Shown here: positions 50,459 to 59,933 of the stretch, piece after piece
Numbering within the stretch: position 1 is the stretch's first letter
How the letters are laid out: each line of letters starts with the position of its first letter
Assembly (NCBI RefSeq): GCF_019602855.1
Contig: NZ_CP080769.1
Location: 1-64,000, forward strand
Direction: 5' to 3'
Length of the DNA: 64,000 nt
Source: Cupriavidus pinatubonensis
GTDB taxonomy: Bacteria > Pseudomonadota > Gammaproteobacteria > Burkholderiales > Burkholderiaceae
The notes under the pieces: generated by a model
What the model saw: the letters and a program-made list of their open reading frames with translations, nothing else
What the model was told of the DNA's origin: nothing
Databases searched by the model: none
Position numbers and translations under genes: made by a program

Positions 50459-50877
50459 CGATATTGCAGCTCTCTTCCAAGGACAGGCGAATAGAGATGA
50501 TTGCTACCCGTGAAAGAGCCGGTCGAGTCGGATTTGGAAGGCACCGCAGGTGCGACGTATTTCGCCTCATGCAGCAGGATGACCCGATCAAAATCCTGGT
50601 AGTACGTATAGAGCTTGATGTAAGCGATGGGCGCCGCTCCGACCATGACTGCCTTGAAGCGAAAGTATCCGTCTATGTCGACGGACTTGACCGAATAGGG
50701 ATCGGTGGTCGGCTTGAAGTCGAATATTTTCGGGTCGCCGCCTCCTTGGCTGATCTCGCAACGAAGTAGAGGCGTGCTCGCGTTCGCCAGGGCAATATGG
50801 CACATGCCCGGTATCAGCAACGCGATGGCACTTGCCGCCCGGAACGGGCGAACCTTGAGGGAATTGGGCTCGTGCAT
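50434..50877 (-). CDS. Unknown secreted protein
   Basis: A 147-residue protein starting at ATG 50877 with a signal peptide (VRPFRAASAIALLIPGMCHI, cleavage near LANA-STP). The mature part has two cysteines (LLRCEISQGGGD and LQYRCRLMG), which could form a disulfide, and beta-type segments YFRFKAVMVGAAPIAYIKLY. No family was recognised. It overlaps the CapA-like gene by 25 bases and probably forms an operon with it. A longer form from 50922 lacks a sensible signal peptide start. Confidence 0.7.
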   Translation of the reverse strand: MHEPNSLKVRPFRAASAIALLIPGMCHIALANASTPLLRCEISQGGGDPKIFDFKPTTDPYSVKSVDIDGYFRFKAVMVGAAPIAYIKLYTYYQDFDRVILLHEAKYVAPAVPSKSDSTGSFTGSNHLYSPVLGRELQYRCRLMGAA

Positions 50878-50943
50878 GGGTCGGGCCTCGATCACATAAT
50901 GTTCTCGTACCGTGCAAGGCATGTTACCTGTGCATAGGTTCGC

Positions 50944-51213
50944 TTAGGAAGACGGTTCCCAGCGCTCGTCCCCCTTCTTTGCCGCATAGGTTGCAGCCTG
51001 CTCGAGCCAAGGCGCATGCGCCTTGGGCACAACCAGCATCGTCAACCCCAATCCCTCCAACACCCGCAGCGCGTGCTCTAAGCTCACGCCCTTGCCATTC
51101 TCCAATTTGGACAGCATGCCCACCGAAACGGAGCAAAGCCGGGCCGCCTGATCAATCGGCGTTGCCGCCTCGGCGCGCGTCGCGCGAATGCGATCGCCCA
51201 GTTGCTGGATCAT
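50944..51213 (-). CDS. XRE-family helix-turn-helix protein (HipB/Y4mF-like)
   Basis: An 89-residue DNA-binding protein with a Cro/C1-type helix-turn-helix (LGDRIRATRAEAATPIDQAA, then LCSVSVGMLSKLENGKGVSL, EHALRVLEGLGLTMLVVP). Proteins of this size and shape are often HipB-type antitoxins, but no HipA or RelE-like partner gene is adjacent. It may have lost its toxin or may be a free regulator of the adjacent secreted/CapA pair. Confidence 0.85.
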   Translation of the reverse strand: MIQQLGDRIRATRAEAATPIDQAARLCSVSVGMLSKLENGKGVSLEHALRVLEGLGLTMLVVPKAHAPWLEQAATYAAKKGDERWEPSS

Positions 51214-51507
51214 GCGAATGGTGGCCCGGGAAGGTGGCGTCGGATCAGGGAGGGACGCGGCATGAACGTGTGTTTCCGTGAAGCGAAAGAAGCGGAACGC
51301 CGCGCTCTTTTCGCGAAATTTCGTGATCGTGAAATTATACGATCCTGCAGGACGACCGCAAATTGGATGGGCCCGCGCCCGGGGGCCAAAAAGGGCGTTC
51401 CCTTCGCCTCCGCCCGACAGCGCGCTGGCCCGTGGCCCCGACGGCCTCGCGTCGCATCACGCCTTGGGCGCGTGGCGGTGGCGCGTCGTTTCCGATGGCC
51501 ACATTCC

Positions 51508-54500
51508 TTACGACAGGTTGTCAAGCAGCGCTCTGGCCTGACACAGGTCCGCGGTATCGCCCCCTTCTGACATCGCGTCCGCGATTTCGCCCAACATGTC
51601 CCTGGCCGCGCCGTCCTGCCCTTGGCGGTGCCAAAGCCGGGCGAGGCTGAGAGCGCTTTGCAAGGCAAGCGCGGGGGCCGCTTGCTGACGGGCGAGCTGG
51701 ATGGCTGTCTCGAAGCAAGCCTGCGCAGCGGGCTCCAGGGCAGAGGAATGGGCAGGCTCACCTGACATTGCCAACTGCAACTCGCCCCGCAAGCGATACA
51801 GCGTCGCGGCATCGAAGCACTCGCCGGTGTCGTACACCAGCGCCAGCGCTTCGTCCAGCACGCGCAGCCCGGATTCTGGCTGCCCGGCTGCGCCATAGGC
51901 ATCGGCGAGTAGTCCCAAGAGGGATGGCCGGCCCAGCGCGGCCCCGGTGGCCTGGTGGTCGCGCAGCCCCTGCTGAATCAGGGCAATGCCCGCTTCGATG
52001 CTTCCCTGCCGGGCGAGCGCCCACCCGCGCAGGATCGTCGCCCACGCGAGGTAGTGCGGGAATCCCTGCTCGCGCGACAGCGCCAGCGCGGCATTGGCGT
52101 ACTCCAGCGTCGCGTCGCGCTGACCGATGCGCTGATGCAGCTCGGCCGCGAAGATCAGGCTCAGGGCGAGGGCAAAAGGATCAGAAGCCTGCCGGGCCAG
52201 CGCCAGCGCCTCCTCGCAGCGGACCTGGGCCTGGTGCGGATATCCGAGGTACCAGAGGATCCAGCCCAGCGTGCTGCGCACGTGGACCGCCGGGTTGCGC
52301 GCATAACGCAGGAAATGCCCGTACGACGGGCGGTCAGGACGGTGCAAGGCCAGCGACTGTTCCATATGGGCACGGGCCGCCTCGACTTGGCCCAACCGGA
52401 ACACGGTCGCCCCCAGCACGCGATGCGCCTCGGCGAGTTGTTCCGGGTCTTGCGCTTCTTGTGCGAGGCCAAGCAGGCGCTCACCCAACGCTTGGGCCGT
52501 GTGGAGTTGGGCCCGCAGCAGGTAGAAGGACCACAGTCCGAGCTGCGCCGAAAAGAATTGTGGCGTATCCCCGCCTTGTTCGCTCAGGGCGAGGGCCCGC
52601 GTGTAGGTCGCCTCGACTTCCGGTGCGGCATAGCCGCGCGCGGCCATCCACGCCGGCCCGAGGCTGAGCAGTAGCGTGAGTTCCTCACGCTGGCGCTCCG
52701 GCGATTCCGGCAGCGTTTTCACCAGCTCGAGGGCCGCACGCAGATGCCCTATCGCTTCGAGTTGCGCGGAACGTTGCATGGCCTGCTCGCCCGCCCGCTG
52801 CAGGTATTCGACCGCTTTCGGCACGTTGCCGCTCTGGCTGTAGTGGTGGGCGAGTTCGCTGCAGTACTCAGTGAGCCGATCCGGGAACAGGGTTTCGATG
52901 GCCCGCGCCGTGCGCTCGTGCAAGCGGCTGCGCTGTCCGGAGAGCAGCGAGTTGCCGGCCACCTCTTGCGTCAGGGCGTGCTTGAACGCGTACTCCACCT
53001 CGGGGAAGGAGGGCCGCTCATAGATGAAGTCGCCCGCCCGGAGGTCCACCAGCAGTGGCTGCAGCGTGTCGTCGGGCTGCCCCGTGACATGGCGGACGAG
53101 GCTCGCCGGGAAGTCCGTGCCGATCACCGCCAGCGTCTGCAGCAGTTCCTTCTGCGGGATCGGCAAGCGGTCGATCCGTGCCGCCAGCACCCCCTGCACG
53201 GTCGTCGGCATATGCAGCGTGAGCGGCGGCTTGTCGATCCGGTAGTTGCCCGGCTGGCCGAGCAAGGTGTGTTCCTCGGCTAGGGTCTGGACTACTTCCT
53301 CCATGAAGAACGGGTTCCCCTCGGTCTTGGACAGAACCAATTGCTTGAGCGGCACCAGCGAGGCATCGTCGCCCAGCAGAGCTGATAGCAGCCCTTCGGC
53401 TTCGGCCTGCCCCAGCGGTTCGAGTTGCAACTGGGTATAGCAAGGAATGCGGCACCAGTCATGCCGGTACTCGGGCCGATAATTGACGAGCAGCAGGATG
53501 CGGGCGCTCGGCACCGCTTCCATGAGGACATTGAGGAAGGCTTCGGTTTCACTGTCGAGCCATTGCAGATCTTCGAACAGAACCATCAGGGTCTGATTCT
53601 GGCTCTCGCGCACCAGCAGCCGGGTGATCGCGTCAAAGGTACGCTGGCGCCGGATCGTTGGATCCATCGTCAGCAACGCTGAACCCGGTTCGCTGAAGCC
53701 CAGCAGGTACAGCAGGTAGGGCAGATGGTCTTCCAGCGCGCGATCCAGGATTAGCAGCCGGCCGGTGGCCTTCTCGCGATAGCGGCGCTCATCATCCTGC
53801 GCCGTGATCTGAAAGTAGTTGCGCAGCAGGTCGATCAGTGGCAAGTAGGGGAAGGCCTTCCCGTGCGACACCGAGAAGGTCTCGAGCACCAGGCACCCTT
53901 GCTGCGCGCGTGCCTTGAACTCGTGGAATAGGCGCGATTTTCCCACGCCGGCTTCGCCCCCCACGCCGACGATCTGCCCCCGCCCGGTGTTGGCCAGGGC
54001 CAGCGCCTGCCCGAGGCGCTCGAGTTCGGCCCCGCGCCCGACAAAGCGGGCCAGGCCCCGGTGCGCACCCACCTGCAGGCGCGTGCGCAGCGCCCCAAGG
54101 CCGAGCACCTCGTACACCGCGAGAGGTTCGCGCAACCCCTTGATCTGGGTCCGGCCCAGGGCCTTGAACTCGAAATAGCCCTCGGCCAACCGATAGGTCG
54201 ATTCGCTGACCAGGATGGAGGAAGGCGTCGCGACGCCTTCCATGCGCGCGGCAATGTGCATCGTGTGGCCGACCGGGTCGTAGTCGGTGCGCAAGTCGTC
54301 CTTGCGGATCGAGCGCACCACCACTTCGCCGGTATGCACGCCGACGCGGATCTGCAGCGGAATGCCCTGCTCCAGGCGCACCTTGTCGCTATGCGCGCGC
54401 ATGGCCTGCTGCATCCGCAGGGCGGCAAAGAGCGCGCGCAGCGCATGGTCCTCATGGGCGATCGGCGCGCCGAACAGCGCCAGGATCCCGTCGCCGAGCG

Positions 54501-54927
54501 ATTTGGCGACGTACCCCTCGTAGTGGTGGACGGCTTCCATCATCAGCGCCACCACCGGATCGATCAAGCTGCGCGCCTCCTCCGGGTCCAGGTCCTGGAT
54601 CAACGCGGTCGAGCCGGCCATGTCCGCAAACAAGGCGGTGATCGTTTTGCGCTCACCGTCGGCGTCGGTGCCCTTGGCTTCCATGGCGGCCCGCTCGGCA
54701 CGGATGCGCTCGGCCAGGTGTGGGGGCGTGTAGACGACGGGCGCAGGTAGCGGTGGCGCCGGGGCGGAAGCCGGGTTCGCGAGCAGCACGCCGCATGCTC
54801 CGCAGAATTTCGCGTCGGCGCTGGATGCGTGGCCGCACTGCGGGCAGATCTGCGCAAGCTTTTGCCCACACGTTTCGCAGAACCGGGTGCCTGCGGGATT
54901 CTCCGCCTGGCAATTGGTGCAGCGCAT
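51508..54927 (-). CDS. Adenylate cyclase-domain / AAA ATPase / TPR regulator
   Basis: A 1139-residue multidomain protein. Residues 1-48 form a double zinc ribbon with four CxxC pairs (CTNCQAENPAGTRFCETC and CPQCGHASSADAKFCGAC). A class III nucleotide cyclase domain (about 90-275) follows, with TITALFADMAGSTALIQ, SLGDGILALFGAP and VGVHTGEVVVRSI. Then comes a signalling ATPase (about 290-660) with Walker A GGEAGVGKSRLF near 326 and LMVLFEDLQWLDSETEAFL. The last 450 residues are TPR-like helical repeats. Cyclase activity is plausible because the metal-binding aspartates (FADMAGS and SLGDG) are present. The signal it senses is unknown. Monocistronic; intergenic 51214-51507 holds nothing recognisable. 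Confidence 0.9.
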   Translation of the reverse strand: MRCTNCQAENPAGTRFCETCGQKLAQICPQCGHASSADAKFCGACGVLLANPASAPAPPLPAPVVYTPPHLAERIRAERAAMEAKGTDADGERKTITALFADMAGSTALIQDLDPEEARSLIDPVVALMMEAVHHYEGYVAKSLGDGILALFGAPIAHEDHALRALFAALRMQQAMRAHSDKVRLEQGIPLQIRVGVHTGEVVVRSIRKDDLRTDYDPVGHTMHIAARMEGVATPSSILVSESTYRLAEGYFEFKALGRTQIKGLREPLAVYEVLGLGALRTRLQVGAHRGLARFVGRGAELERLGQALALANTGRGQIVGVGGEAGVGKSRLFHEFKARAQQGCLVLETFSVSHGKAFPYLPLIDLLRNYFQITAQDDERRYREKATGRLLILDRALEDHLPYLLYLLGFSEPGSALLTMDPTIRRQRTFDAITRLLVRESQNQTLMVLFEDLQWLDSETEAFLNVLMEAVPSARILLLVNYRPEYRHDWCRIPCYTQLQLEPLGQAEAEGLLSALLGDDASLVPLKQLVLSKTEGNPFFMEEVVQTLAEEHTLLGQPGNYRIDKPPLTLHMPTTVQGVLAARIDRLPIPQKELLQTLAVIGTDFPASLVRHVTGQPDDTLQPLLVDLRAGDFIYERPSFPEVEYAFKHALTQEVAGNSLLSGQRSRLHERTARAIETLFPDRLTEYCSELAHHYSQSGNVPKAVEYLQRAGEQAMQRSAQLEAIGHLRAALELVKTLPESPERQREELTLLLSLGPAWMAARGYAAPEVEATYTRALALSEQGGDTPQFFSAQLGLWSFYLLRAQLHTAQALGERLLGLAQEAQDPEQLAEAHRVLGATVFRLGQVEAARAHMEQSLALHRPDRPSYGHFLRYARNPAVHVRSTLGWILWYLGYPHQAQVRCEEALALARQASDPFALALSLIFAAELHQRIGQRDATLEYANAALALSREQGFPHYLAWATILRGWALARQGSIEAGIALIQQGLRDHQATGAALGRPSLLGLLADAYGAAGQPESGLRVLDEALALVYDTGECFDAATLYRLRGELQLAMSGEPAHSSALEPAAQACFETAIQLARQQAAPALALQSALSLARLWHRQGQDGAARDMLGEIADAMSEGGDTADLCQARALLDNLS

Positions 54928-55326
54928 ATTGTCCCCTGCCGGCCTTGGCCGCCCACGCCCCCATTACAGGCGCAATCCCGGCTCGTGGCAAGCCATCGGC
55001 GCGCACGCCGCGCGCGCCGCCGGTCGTGCGCCGTGCGGGATCGGTTCGCCTGCCTTGCGGCCGGCCACATCGCTTTGCGCCCGAGCGGTGCCGCGGCGCT
55101 GGCTGCAGACGCGATCGAGCGTCGACGCGTGCCTTCGTCCAATCGAGGTCCTGCACTTGGCGTCGTTCCCCGCCGCGGTCCCTTTTCTCGCCGGCGCCGC
55201 CGTCGGTGGAATTCGGCCGCGCTGCGCGCCACGCCGGAAGGCGGATCGCGAACGCCGCGGCGAAGGCGCGGGCGCGGTCGCGCCGGCCTGCCGGCTCAGG
55301 TGCGCGAAACCAGCCGGCGTTCCTTT
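54928..55326. other. Intergenic stretch, no gene recognised
   Basis: GC-rich sequence upstream of the cyclase-regulator gene. Frames are open on all strands because of composition, but none looks like a real protein. Confidence 0.35.
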
Positions 55327-55350
55327 ACCTGATAACTGCTATTATCAGGT
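55327..55350. repeat. Candidate recombinase core site beside the integrase
   Basis: ACCTGATAA (55327-55335), six bases, TTATCAGGT (55342-55350): a perfect 9-bp dyad with a short spacer, 287 bases upstream of the recombinase gene. The same arms with a matching gap occur at 17790-17814. Confidence 0.55.
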
Positions 55351-55595
55351 TTGAATTTTTTCGTACTATACGAGGTTTCGCTGACTTCACTTAGGGTGGG
55401 AGGCCGTTGGAGGAGGTGCCGGGAACGGCGCTAACGGCGAGAGGAAGAAACGTCTGGATCGCTAAATCCGGGGAATTTCAGCGCCGGAACAATCGAAGTT
55501 TAGCGAGAAAAGTCCCCCGCTGCCAGTGCTGCGGAGGTGCACAGTTATCTCTTTGCGGCTCCCGCGCCATCCCGTCCATCGGGTTAGCTTAAATG

Positions 55596-55607
55596 TTATC
55601 AGGTAAG
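55596..55607. repeat. Recombinase-site half repeat
   Basis: TTATCAGGTAAG is the reverse complement of the CTTACCTGATAA in the 17.79-kb site and shares its core with the site at 55327-55350. It lies 30 bases upstream of the recombinase start and may be an accessory or operator arm. Confidence 0.45.
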
Positions 55608-55636
55608 ACGCCGACGCCTGTCCTCGACGCATATTT

Positions 55637-57487
55637 ATGGCCCAACACAACCACGTCGCCGCCACCATCCCGCGCTATACCCGCGCGGATTTTACCGCGC
55701 TGCGCTTCCGGCTCAACCGCATCCCGGTCGCGGACATCCTGACGCGCGTCTACGATGAAGACGCGTTGGAGGCCGTCGGGATCGAGACGCCGGCGCAATT
55801 GGAAGCCAGGCTCGATGCGATGCGCGACCATCTGGTCGAGCGCGTTTGCCTGAGCAATCCCTATTTGTCGGCGAGCCTGGCAGACGCGCGCCGCTTCAAT
55901 CGTTGGCCCAAGAGCGCCATCGACTACCTGGTGCGGGCCGCGGACCAGGATGCTTCCCAGCCTCGACCCGAAGACCCGGTCTCGGCCTGGCTGCGCCCCA
56001 TCGTATTCCGGGCGTTGCGGCAAGAGGGAATCCAGACCCTCGCACAACTGCACGGCTATATCGCACTGCGCGGCCGGCGCTGGTATCTGCCGGTGCCCCG
56101 GCTTGGGGCGGGCAAGGCACGGGCGATCGAGCACTGGCTGCAGACCCATGCCGCGACGCTGGGTCCGCTCCAGGTCGACGACACGCCCCCGACTGGCGCG
56201 GTCGAACTGGGCGCCGATCCCGCCTGGTTGGTGCCACTGGAGCAGGTCCGACGGATCGCCCCAGCGCTCGACGGCCATAGTGGCCGCAACCGAGCGCCCG
56301 GCTTTTGCCTCATTGCCGCGCGCAATGACTTGGAGGCCATTCACGCTTATCTGTCCCGGTTCCGGGACCGGGGCAAGACGGCGCGCGCCTATCAGAAGGA
56401 ACTGGAGCGCTTCCTGCTCTGGTGTGTCAGCGTGCGTCGCACCGCGCTGTCCAGCGTGGGCGCCGACGACTGCGAGCGCTATAAGGACTTCCTGGCGCAG
56501 CCAGATCCGTCCTGGATCGGCCCTAAGGCAACACGCACATCGGCGCGCTGGCGGCCCTTCGCTAGCGCCCTCAAGCCGGAATCCCAACGCTACGCAGTGT
56601 TGGTGTTACGGGGGTTTTTTGCCTGGCTGGTTGGCGTGCGCTATCTGGGCGGAAACCCGTGGCTGCTGGTTTCGGATCCGCTGACCGTCCGGCGCGAAGT
56701 ACCGATCGCCGTCGAGAAGGCCTTGCCAGGGCCGCTCTGGGATGCGCTCGTGCGGCCCGAGGGCATCCTAGACCAACTCTGCGCCAAGTCGCCGTCCGTG
56801 CCTGTGTCCGCGCCGCTGACCGCGAAGGATGCCGAGGCCCCGTGGGCGCAGTATCGCCTGGCGCGCGCGGTTGTCCTGCTGCTGGGATGCAGCGGGGCCC
56901 GCCGCGAGGAGGCCGCGCGCGCAATGCGCTGCCACCTTCAGCCGGTCCCCGAACAGGCTGGCGTGCCGGCCGGACTGTGGGAACTGGCGCTTCTGGGCAA
57001 ACGCAACAAGTGGCGGACCGTGTTCCTTCCGCCACGGGTCATCGGGGCATTGCGGGCGCACTGGATCGACCGAGGGCACGATTTCGAACAGGCCGATCAG
57101 GCGCTGGCATTACTCTCACCGGTAGTGGTGCCGTCCACACGTACAGCCCAAGTTAAGCATCTCAGCCTGACGGAGGGTGCGCAGCTTCTTACTGGCAAGG
57201 GCTTCTCGCCGGATGGCCTGTATCAGCTGTTGACGACCACCCTGCTGCGCATCGCTGACGACGCCACGTTGGTCTTGAACGAGGCTGAGCGTGAAATACT
57301 ACGTCAATCCGCGCCCCACACGTTACGGCATACGTTTGCCACGCATGCGGTGGCCAACGAGATGCCTACGGACGTTCTCCAACGGCTGTTGGGTCATGCC
57401 TCGCTGCAAACGACCTCGCTGTATGTTCGCGCCGAACGCGCGCGCGGGCTCGCCGCCGTAGCGAAGATGTACTCGGAACCCCAGTAG
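55637..57487 (+). CDS. Tyrosine recombinase / phage-type integrase (DUF3701 N-terminal domain)
   Basis: A 616-residue site-specific recombinase. The N-terminal part (residues 30-180; VGIETPAQLEARLDAMRDHL, then GAGKARAIEHWLQTH) is the DUF3701-type region found in island integrases of Burkholderiales. The core-binding domain is at about 225-340. The catalytic domain has Arg I in CSGARREEAARAM (near 418), a lysine in LLGKRNKWRTVFLP, HTLRHTFATH (near 560), LGHASLQTTSLYV and the nucleophile tyrosine. All catalytic residues are present, so it may be active. Candidate core sites lie upstream at 55.33 and 55.60 kb. A decayed relative lies at 19.1-19.5 kb. Confidence 0.92.
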   Translation: MAQHNHVAATIPRYTRADFTALRFRLNRIPVADILTRVYDEDALEAVGIETPAQLEARLDAMRDHLVERVCLSNPYLSASLADARRFNRWPKSAIDYLVRAADQDASQPRPEDPVSAWLRPIVFRALRQEGIQTLAQLHGYIALRGRRWYLPVPRLGAGKARAIEHWLQTHAATLGPLQVDDTPPTGAVELGADPAWLVPLEQVRRIAPALDGHSGRNRAPGFCLIAARNDLEAIHAYLSRFRDRGKTARAYQKELERFLLWCVSVRRTALSSVGADDCERYKDFLAQPDPSWIGPKATRTSARWRPFASALKPESQRYAVLVLRGFFAWLVGVRYLGGNPWLLVSDPLTVRREVPIAVEKALPGPLWDALVRPEGILDQLCAKSPSVPVSAPLTAKDAEAPWAQYRLARAVVLLLGCSGARREEAARAMRCHLQPVPEQAGVPAGLWELALLGKRNKWRTVFLPPRVIGALRAHWIDRGHDFEQADQALALLSPVVVPSTRTAQVKHLSLTEGAQLLTGKGFSPDGLYQLLTTTLLRIADDATLVLNEAEREILRQSAPHTLRHTFATHAVANEMPTDVLQRLLGHASLQTTSLYVRAERARGLAAVAKMYSEPQ

Positions 57488-57572
57488 GGACCAGCGAATA
57501 GCGTCCAGACACCGGCGGCACCTCGGCCATGTATGCCGGTGTCTGGACGTTGCGTACATCGCGCGGGTAATC

Positions 57573-59739
57573 TGTCCCAAGTTGGGACGTCCAGGACGAT
57601 CCAAATACGGGATCGCACCCCCTGAGTACGATCTCGCGGCTGACCTTGTTGGCACCCGCAGGACATAGTGAGACGCGCGGGGATGGGGTTAAGCGGGCGG
57701 ACCGTGGCCGTCGCCGGCCGTGTTCCTGAAGACATGCTCTTTGCCACGGGCAGCGTAAAACTGTCCCGAGTTGGGACAGATCGTCATTGGCATCTCATGC
57801 GGGTGGCCGCAACCACGTCGTGCGGCAGTGTGTCCCAACTGGGGACTGGGCCCCTACATCAGCAGCTGCGATAGTCCGCATCCGTAGCATGTTGGCGCTT
57901 GCCAGTTGGATAGCAGCCGCGTGTAGAACTGGCCGGGCCGGAAGCTGGCTTTTGCTACTGCCCCAAGTTGGGACAGGACTTTCTCAAACGCTACGTATAA
58001 ACAAACGCAGGCATGCGATGCCGGGCAGATGCGAGATGCGTGTGTCGGCGTACTTAGGAGTGTCAGGCAGGACGGGATTGCCGTTGGCCTTGCGCCGGCT
58101 TTGATGGGAGCGATCACCGCGTAGACCGGTCCCGCCGCAATCACACCGGGAATCGATGCGGTGGCCGGCGATTGGACTGTCCCAACTTGGGACACCTCGC
58201 ATACTGGACGGTGGTCGTTCGCCTGGCTTAGCGCTCCCGAGCAACGGATTCAGCGTTAGGCAAAACGGACTACCGCCCTTACCCAGGAGTGACGGGCACA
58301 GGACGAGCGACTCGATGACCTGGGCCCGGTGTGGCAGCCGGTGAATGGGATATTCATCGGCGTGCCGGCGTTCCCGCTCCACGACAGAGAGCGCGTGCGC
58401 TGACTATGACCGTAGGCGCCGCGGAGTCGGACGCGGGATTCGACGCGAGTATTCGAACTCGGAACGGTTTTTCCTGGTAGACATCGTCTGGATCGGAGCC
58501 ACGTGCGAACCGTGACGGCCCGGATGCTGCGCCGCCTCGTTACTTTCAACCTGCCTCTTGAACGTGCAAGGCGTCGCCTACCTGCGGCCCGCGCGGCAGC
58601 GGACCTGCGTTGAAATTTCCGACGACCTTCGCCGTTCATCCTAGGCATTCCCGCGCTGCTGGCTTCTTCGAATGGAGGCCGGCTCGCAAAAGATCGGGGG
58701 CATGCGCCTGGGAACCGCGGTCCCACGGTCGGACAGTTTTGGAGAAGGATAGTGGGCTGCTGTCATTCGCGAACGCGTGGTCACGGCGTGACCGCGCGCT
58801 TCGCGCTTTCGACCTGCCCTGACGCGCGAAGCCCGCTGCCGGCCGCTGGCGCAAATCCGGCCTCCGCCGGCCTTACGTAAAGACGTCCCTTGGGCAAAGG
58901 ATGGTTGTCGGGTGTCCCAACTTGGGACACCGGGCGGAGAAGCCGCTGGCTGTCCCTCTGCCAAGGCGTGCCGCTACGTGTCAGTGCGCCCCCCACTTTC
59001 CTCTGCCTAGTGGCATGGGTTGCGAAAGACGTACGCGGTAGGACCGCAGTGAGGCTTCCAATGGGCCTACGTCATGTCGCTCCGGTATTGCGCCCCTCCG
59101 CAATCGCCAAGCCGCCCGTGCGACCACGATCGTGTCACGGATCGCGTCTCTCAGTCCGGCTGTCCCAAATTGGGACATGCTGTCCCTCGCGGACATCGTG
59201 CGATGCGTACGAACACGGTCGCCATGTGCCCCCGCGACCTTAGCCCGTCGCGCTGAGAAGCGTCCTGGGTACATCCTCAGACTTGCAGACCGCTCCCACA
59301 GTCCTCCGGCGGCTCAGCACTCTGTCCCGGCGCGGCGGGACCATATCCGTCCTCGTGGTCACTTGCGGCAACAACAGTCCCACGTTGGGATAGGCCACCG
59401 CGCCGTCTCGATGGCTTGACGTGTGAATGGCTGACTCCACGCGGGCGCTGACACGCATGCGCTTGGGTCTTGCACCTTGGGTCGCGACCTGTCCCGACTC
59501 TAGACAGTCCACCGGCAATCTCTTCGGAGCGCCGCTGCCATTGCCGAATGCCTAGAACCGGTAGCGGGGCCCGCGTGGCCGCCCCGAGCAAAGGGTGACG
59601 TCCCAACTTGGGACACTAGACTGATGTATTGATCAGCGGTCCAAAATCATCGCCCCCATTCGGCCATCCACACGCCGAAAGCCGTGACCCTGATCGAGAC
59701 GGACCTGGCCTGTATGGGCGACTGTCTCAACTTGGGACA
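57573..59739. repeat. Eleven 17-bp palindromes, putative parS centromere
   Basis: Copies of TGTCCCAACTTGGGACA or close variants occur at 57573, 57762, 57831, 57959, 58178, 58913, 59161, 59376, 59490, 59599 and 59723 (each 17 bp). Those at 58178 and 58913 are perfect matches; the copy at 59490 is the most degenerate. Spacing is irregular (about 70-735 bases) and orientation is meaningless because the unit is symmetric. The whole 57.49-59.93 kb interval has no credible gene. It lies directly downstream of parB, so a ParB-binding centromere is the natural reading; ParB sites are typically 14-17-bp palindromes. Confidence 0.75.
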
Positions 59740-59851
59740 GATCAAACACCCCATCTGCTCGCACTGAGCACGCTGTCCGCTCCCTTGCACCTTATCGAAC
59801 GGCTCGCGCAGCACGCAACCGGGAGACCACGACTTCACCACGTAGGCCGAT

Positions 59852-59883
59852 GCAAATAAAAAGCCCGCCGTGTTGGGCGGGCT
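59852..59883 (-). terminator. Rho-independent terminator after parB
   Basis: AGCCCGCC (59862-59869) and GGCGGGCT (59876-59883) form an eight-pair stem with a six-base loop; on the minus strand a TTTTTATTT run follows. It closes the parAB transcript and separates it from the palindrome field. Confidence 0.85.
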
Positions 59884-59933
59884 CTAGCGGTGTCTGACGA
59901 CGCGACAGACGCACATCGAGACTCGGACTCAAA

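Noticed and set aside
50944..51213. XRE protein as half of a HipAB toxin-antitoxin pair
   Set aside because: No HipA or other toxin gene is adjacent on either side, so only a lone regulator can be supported.
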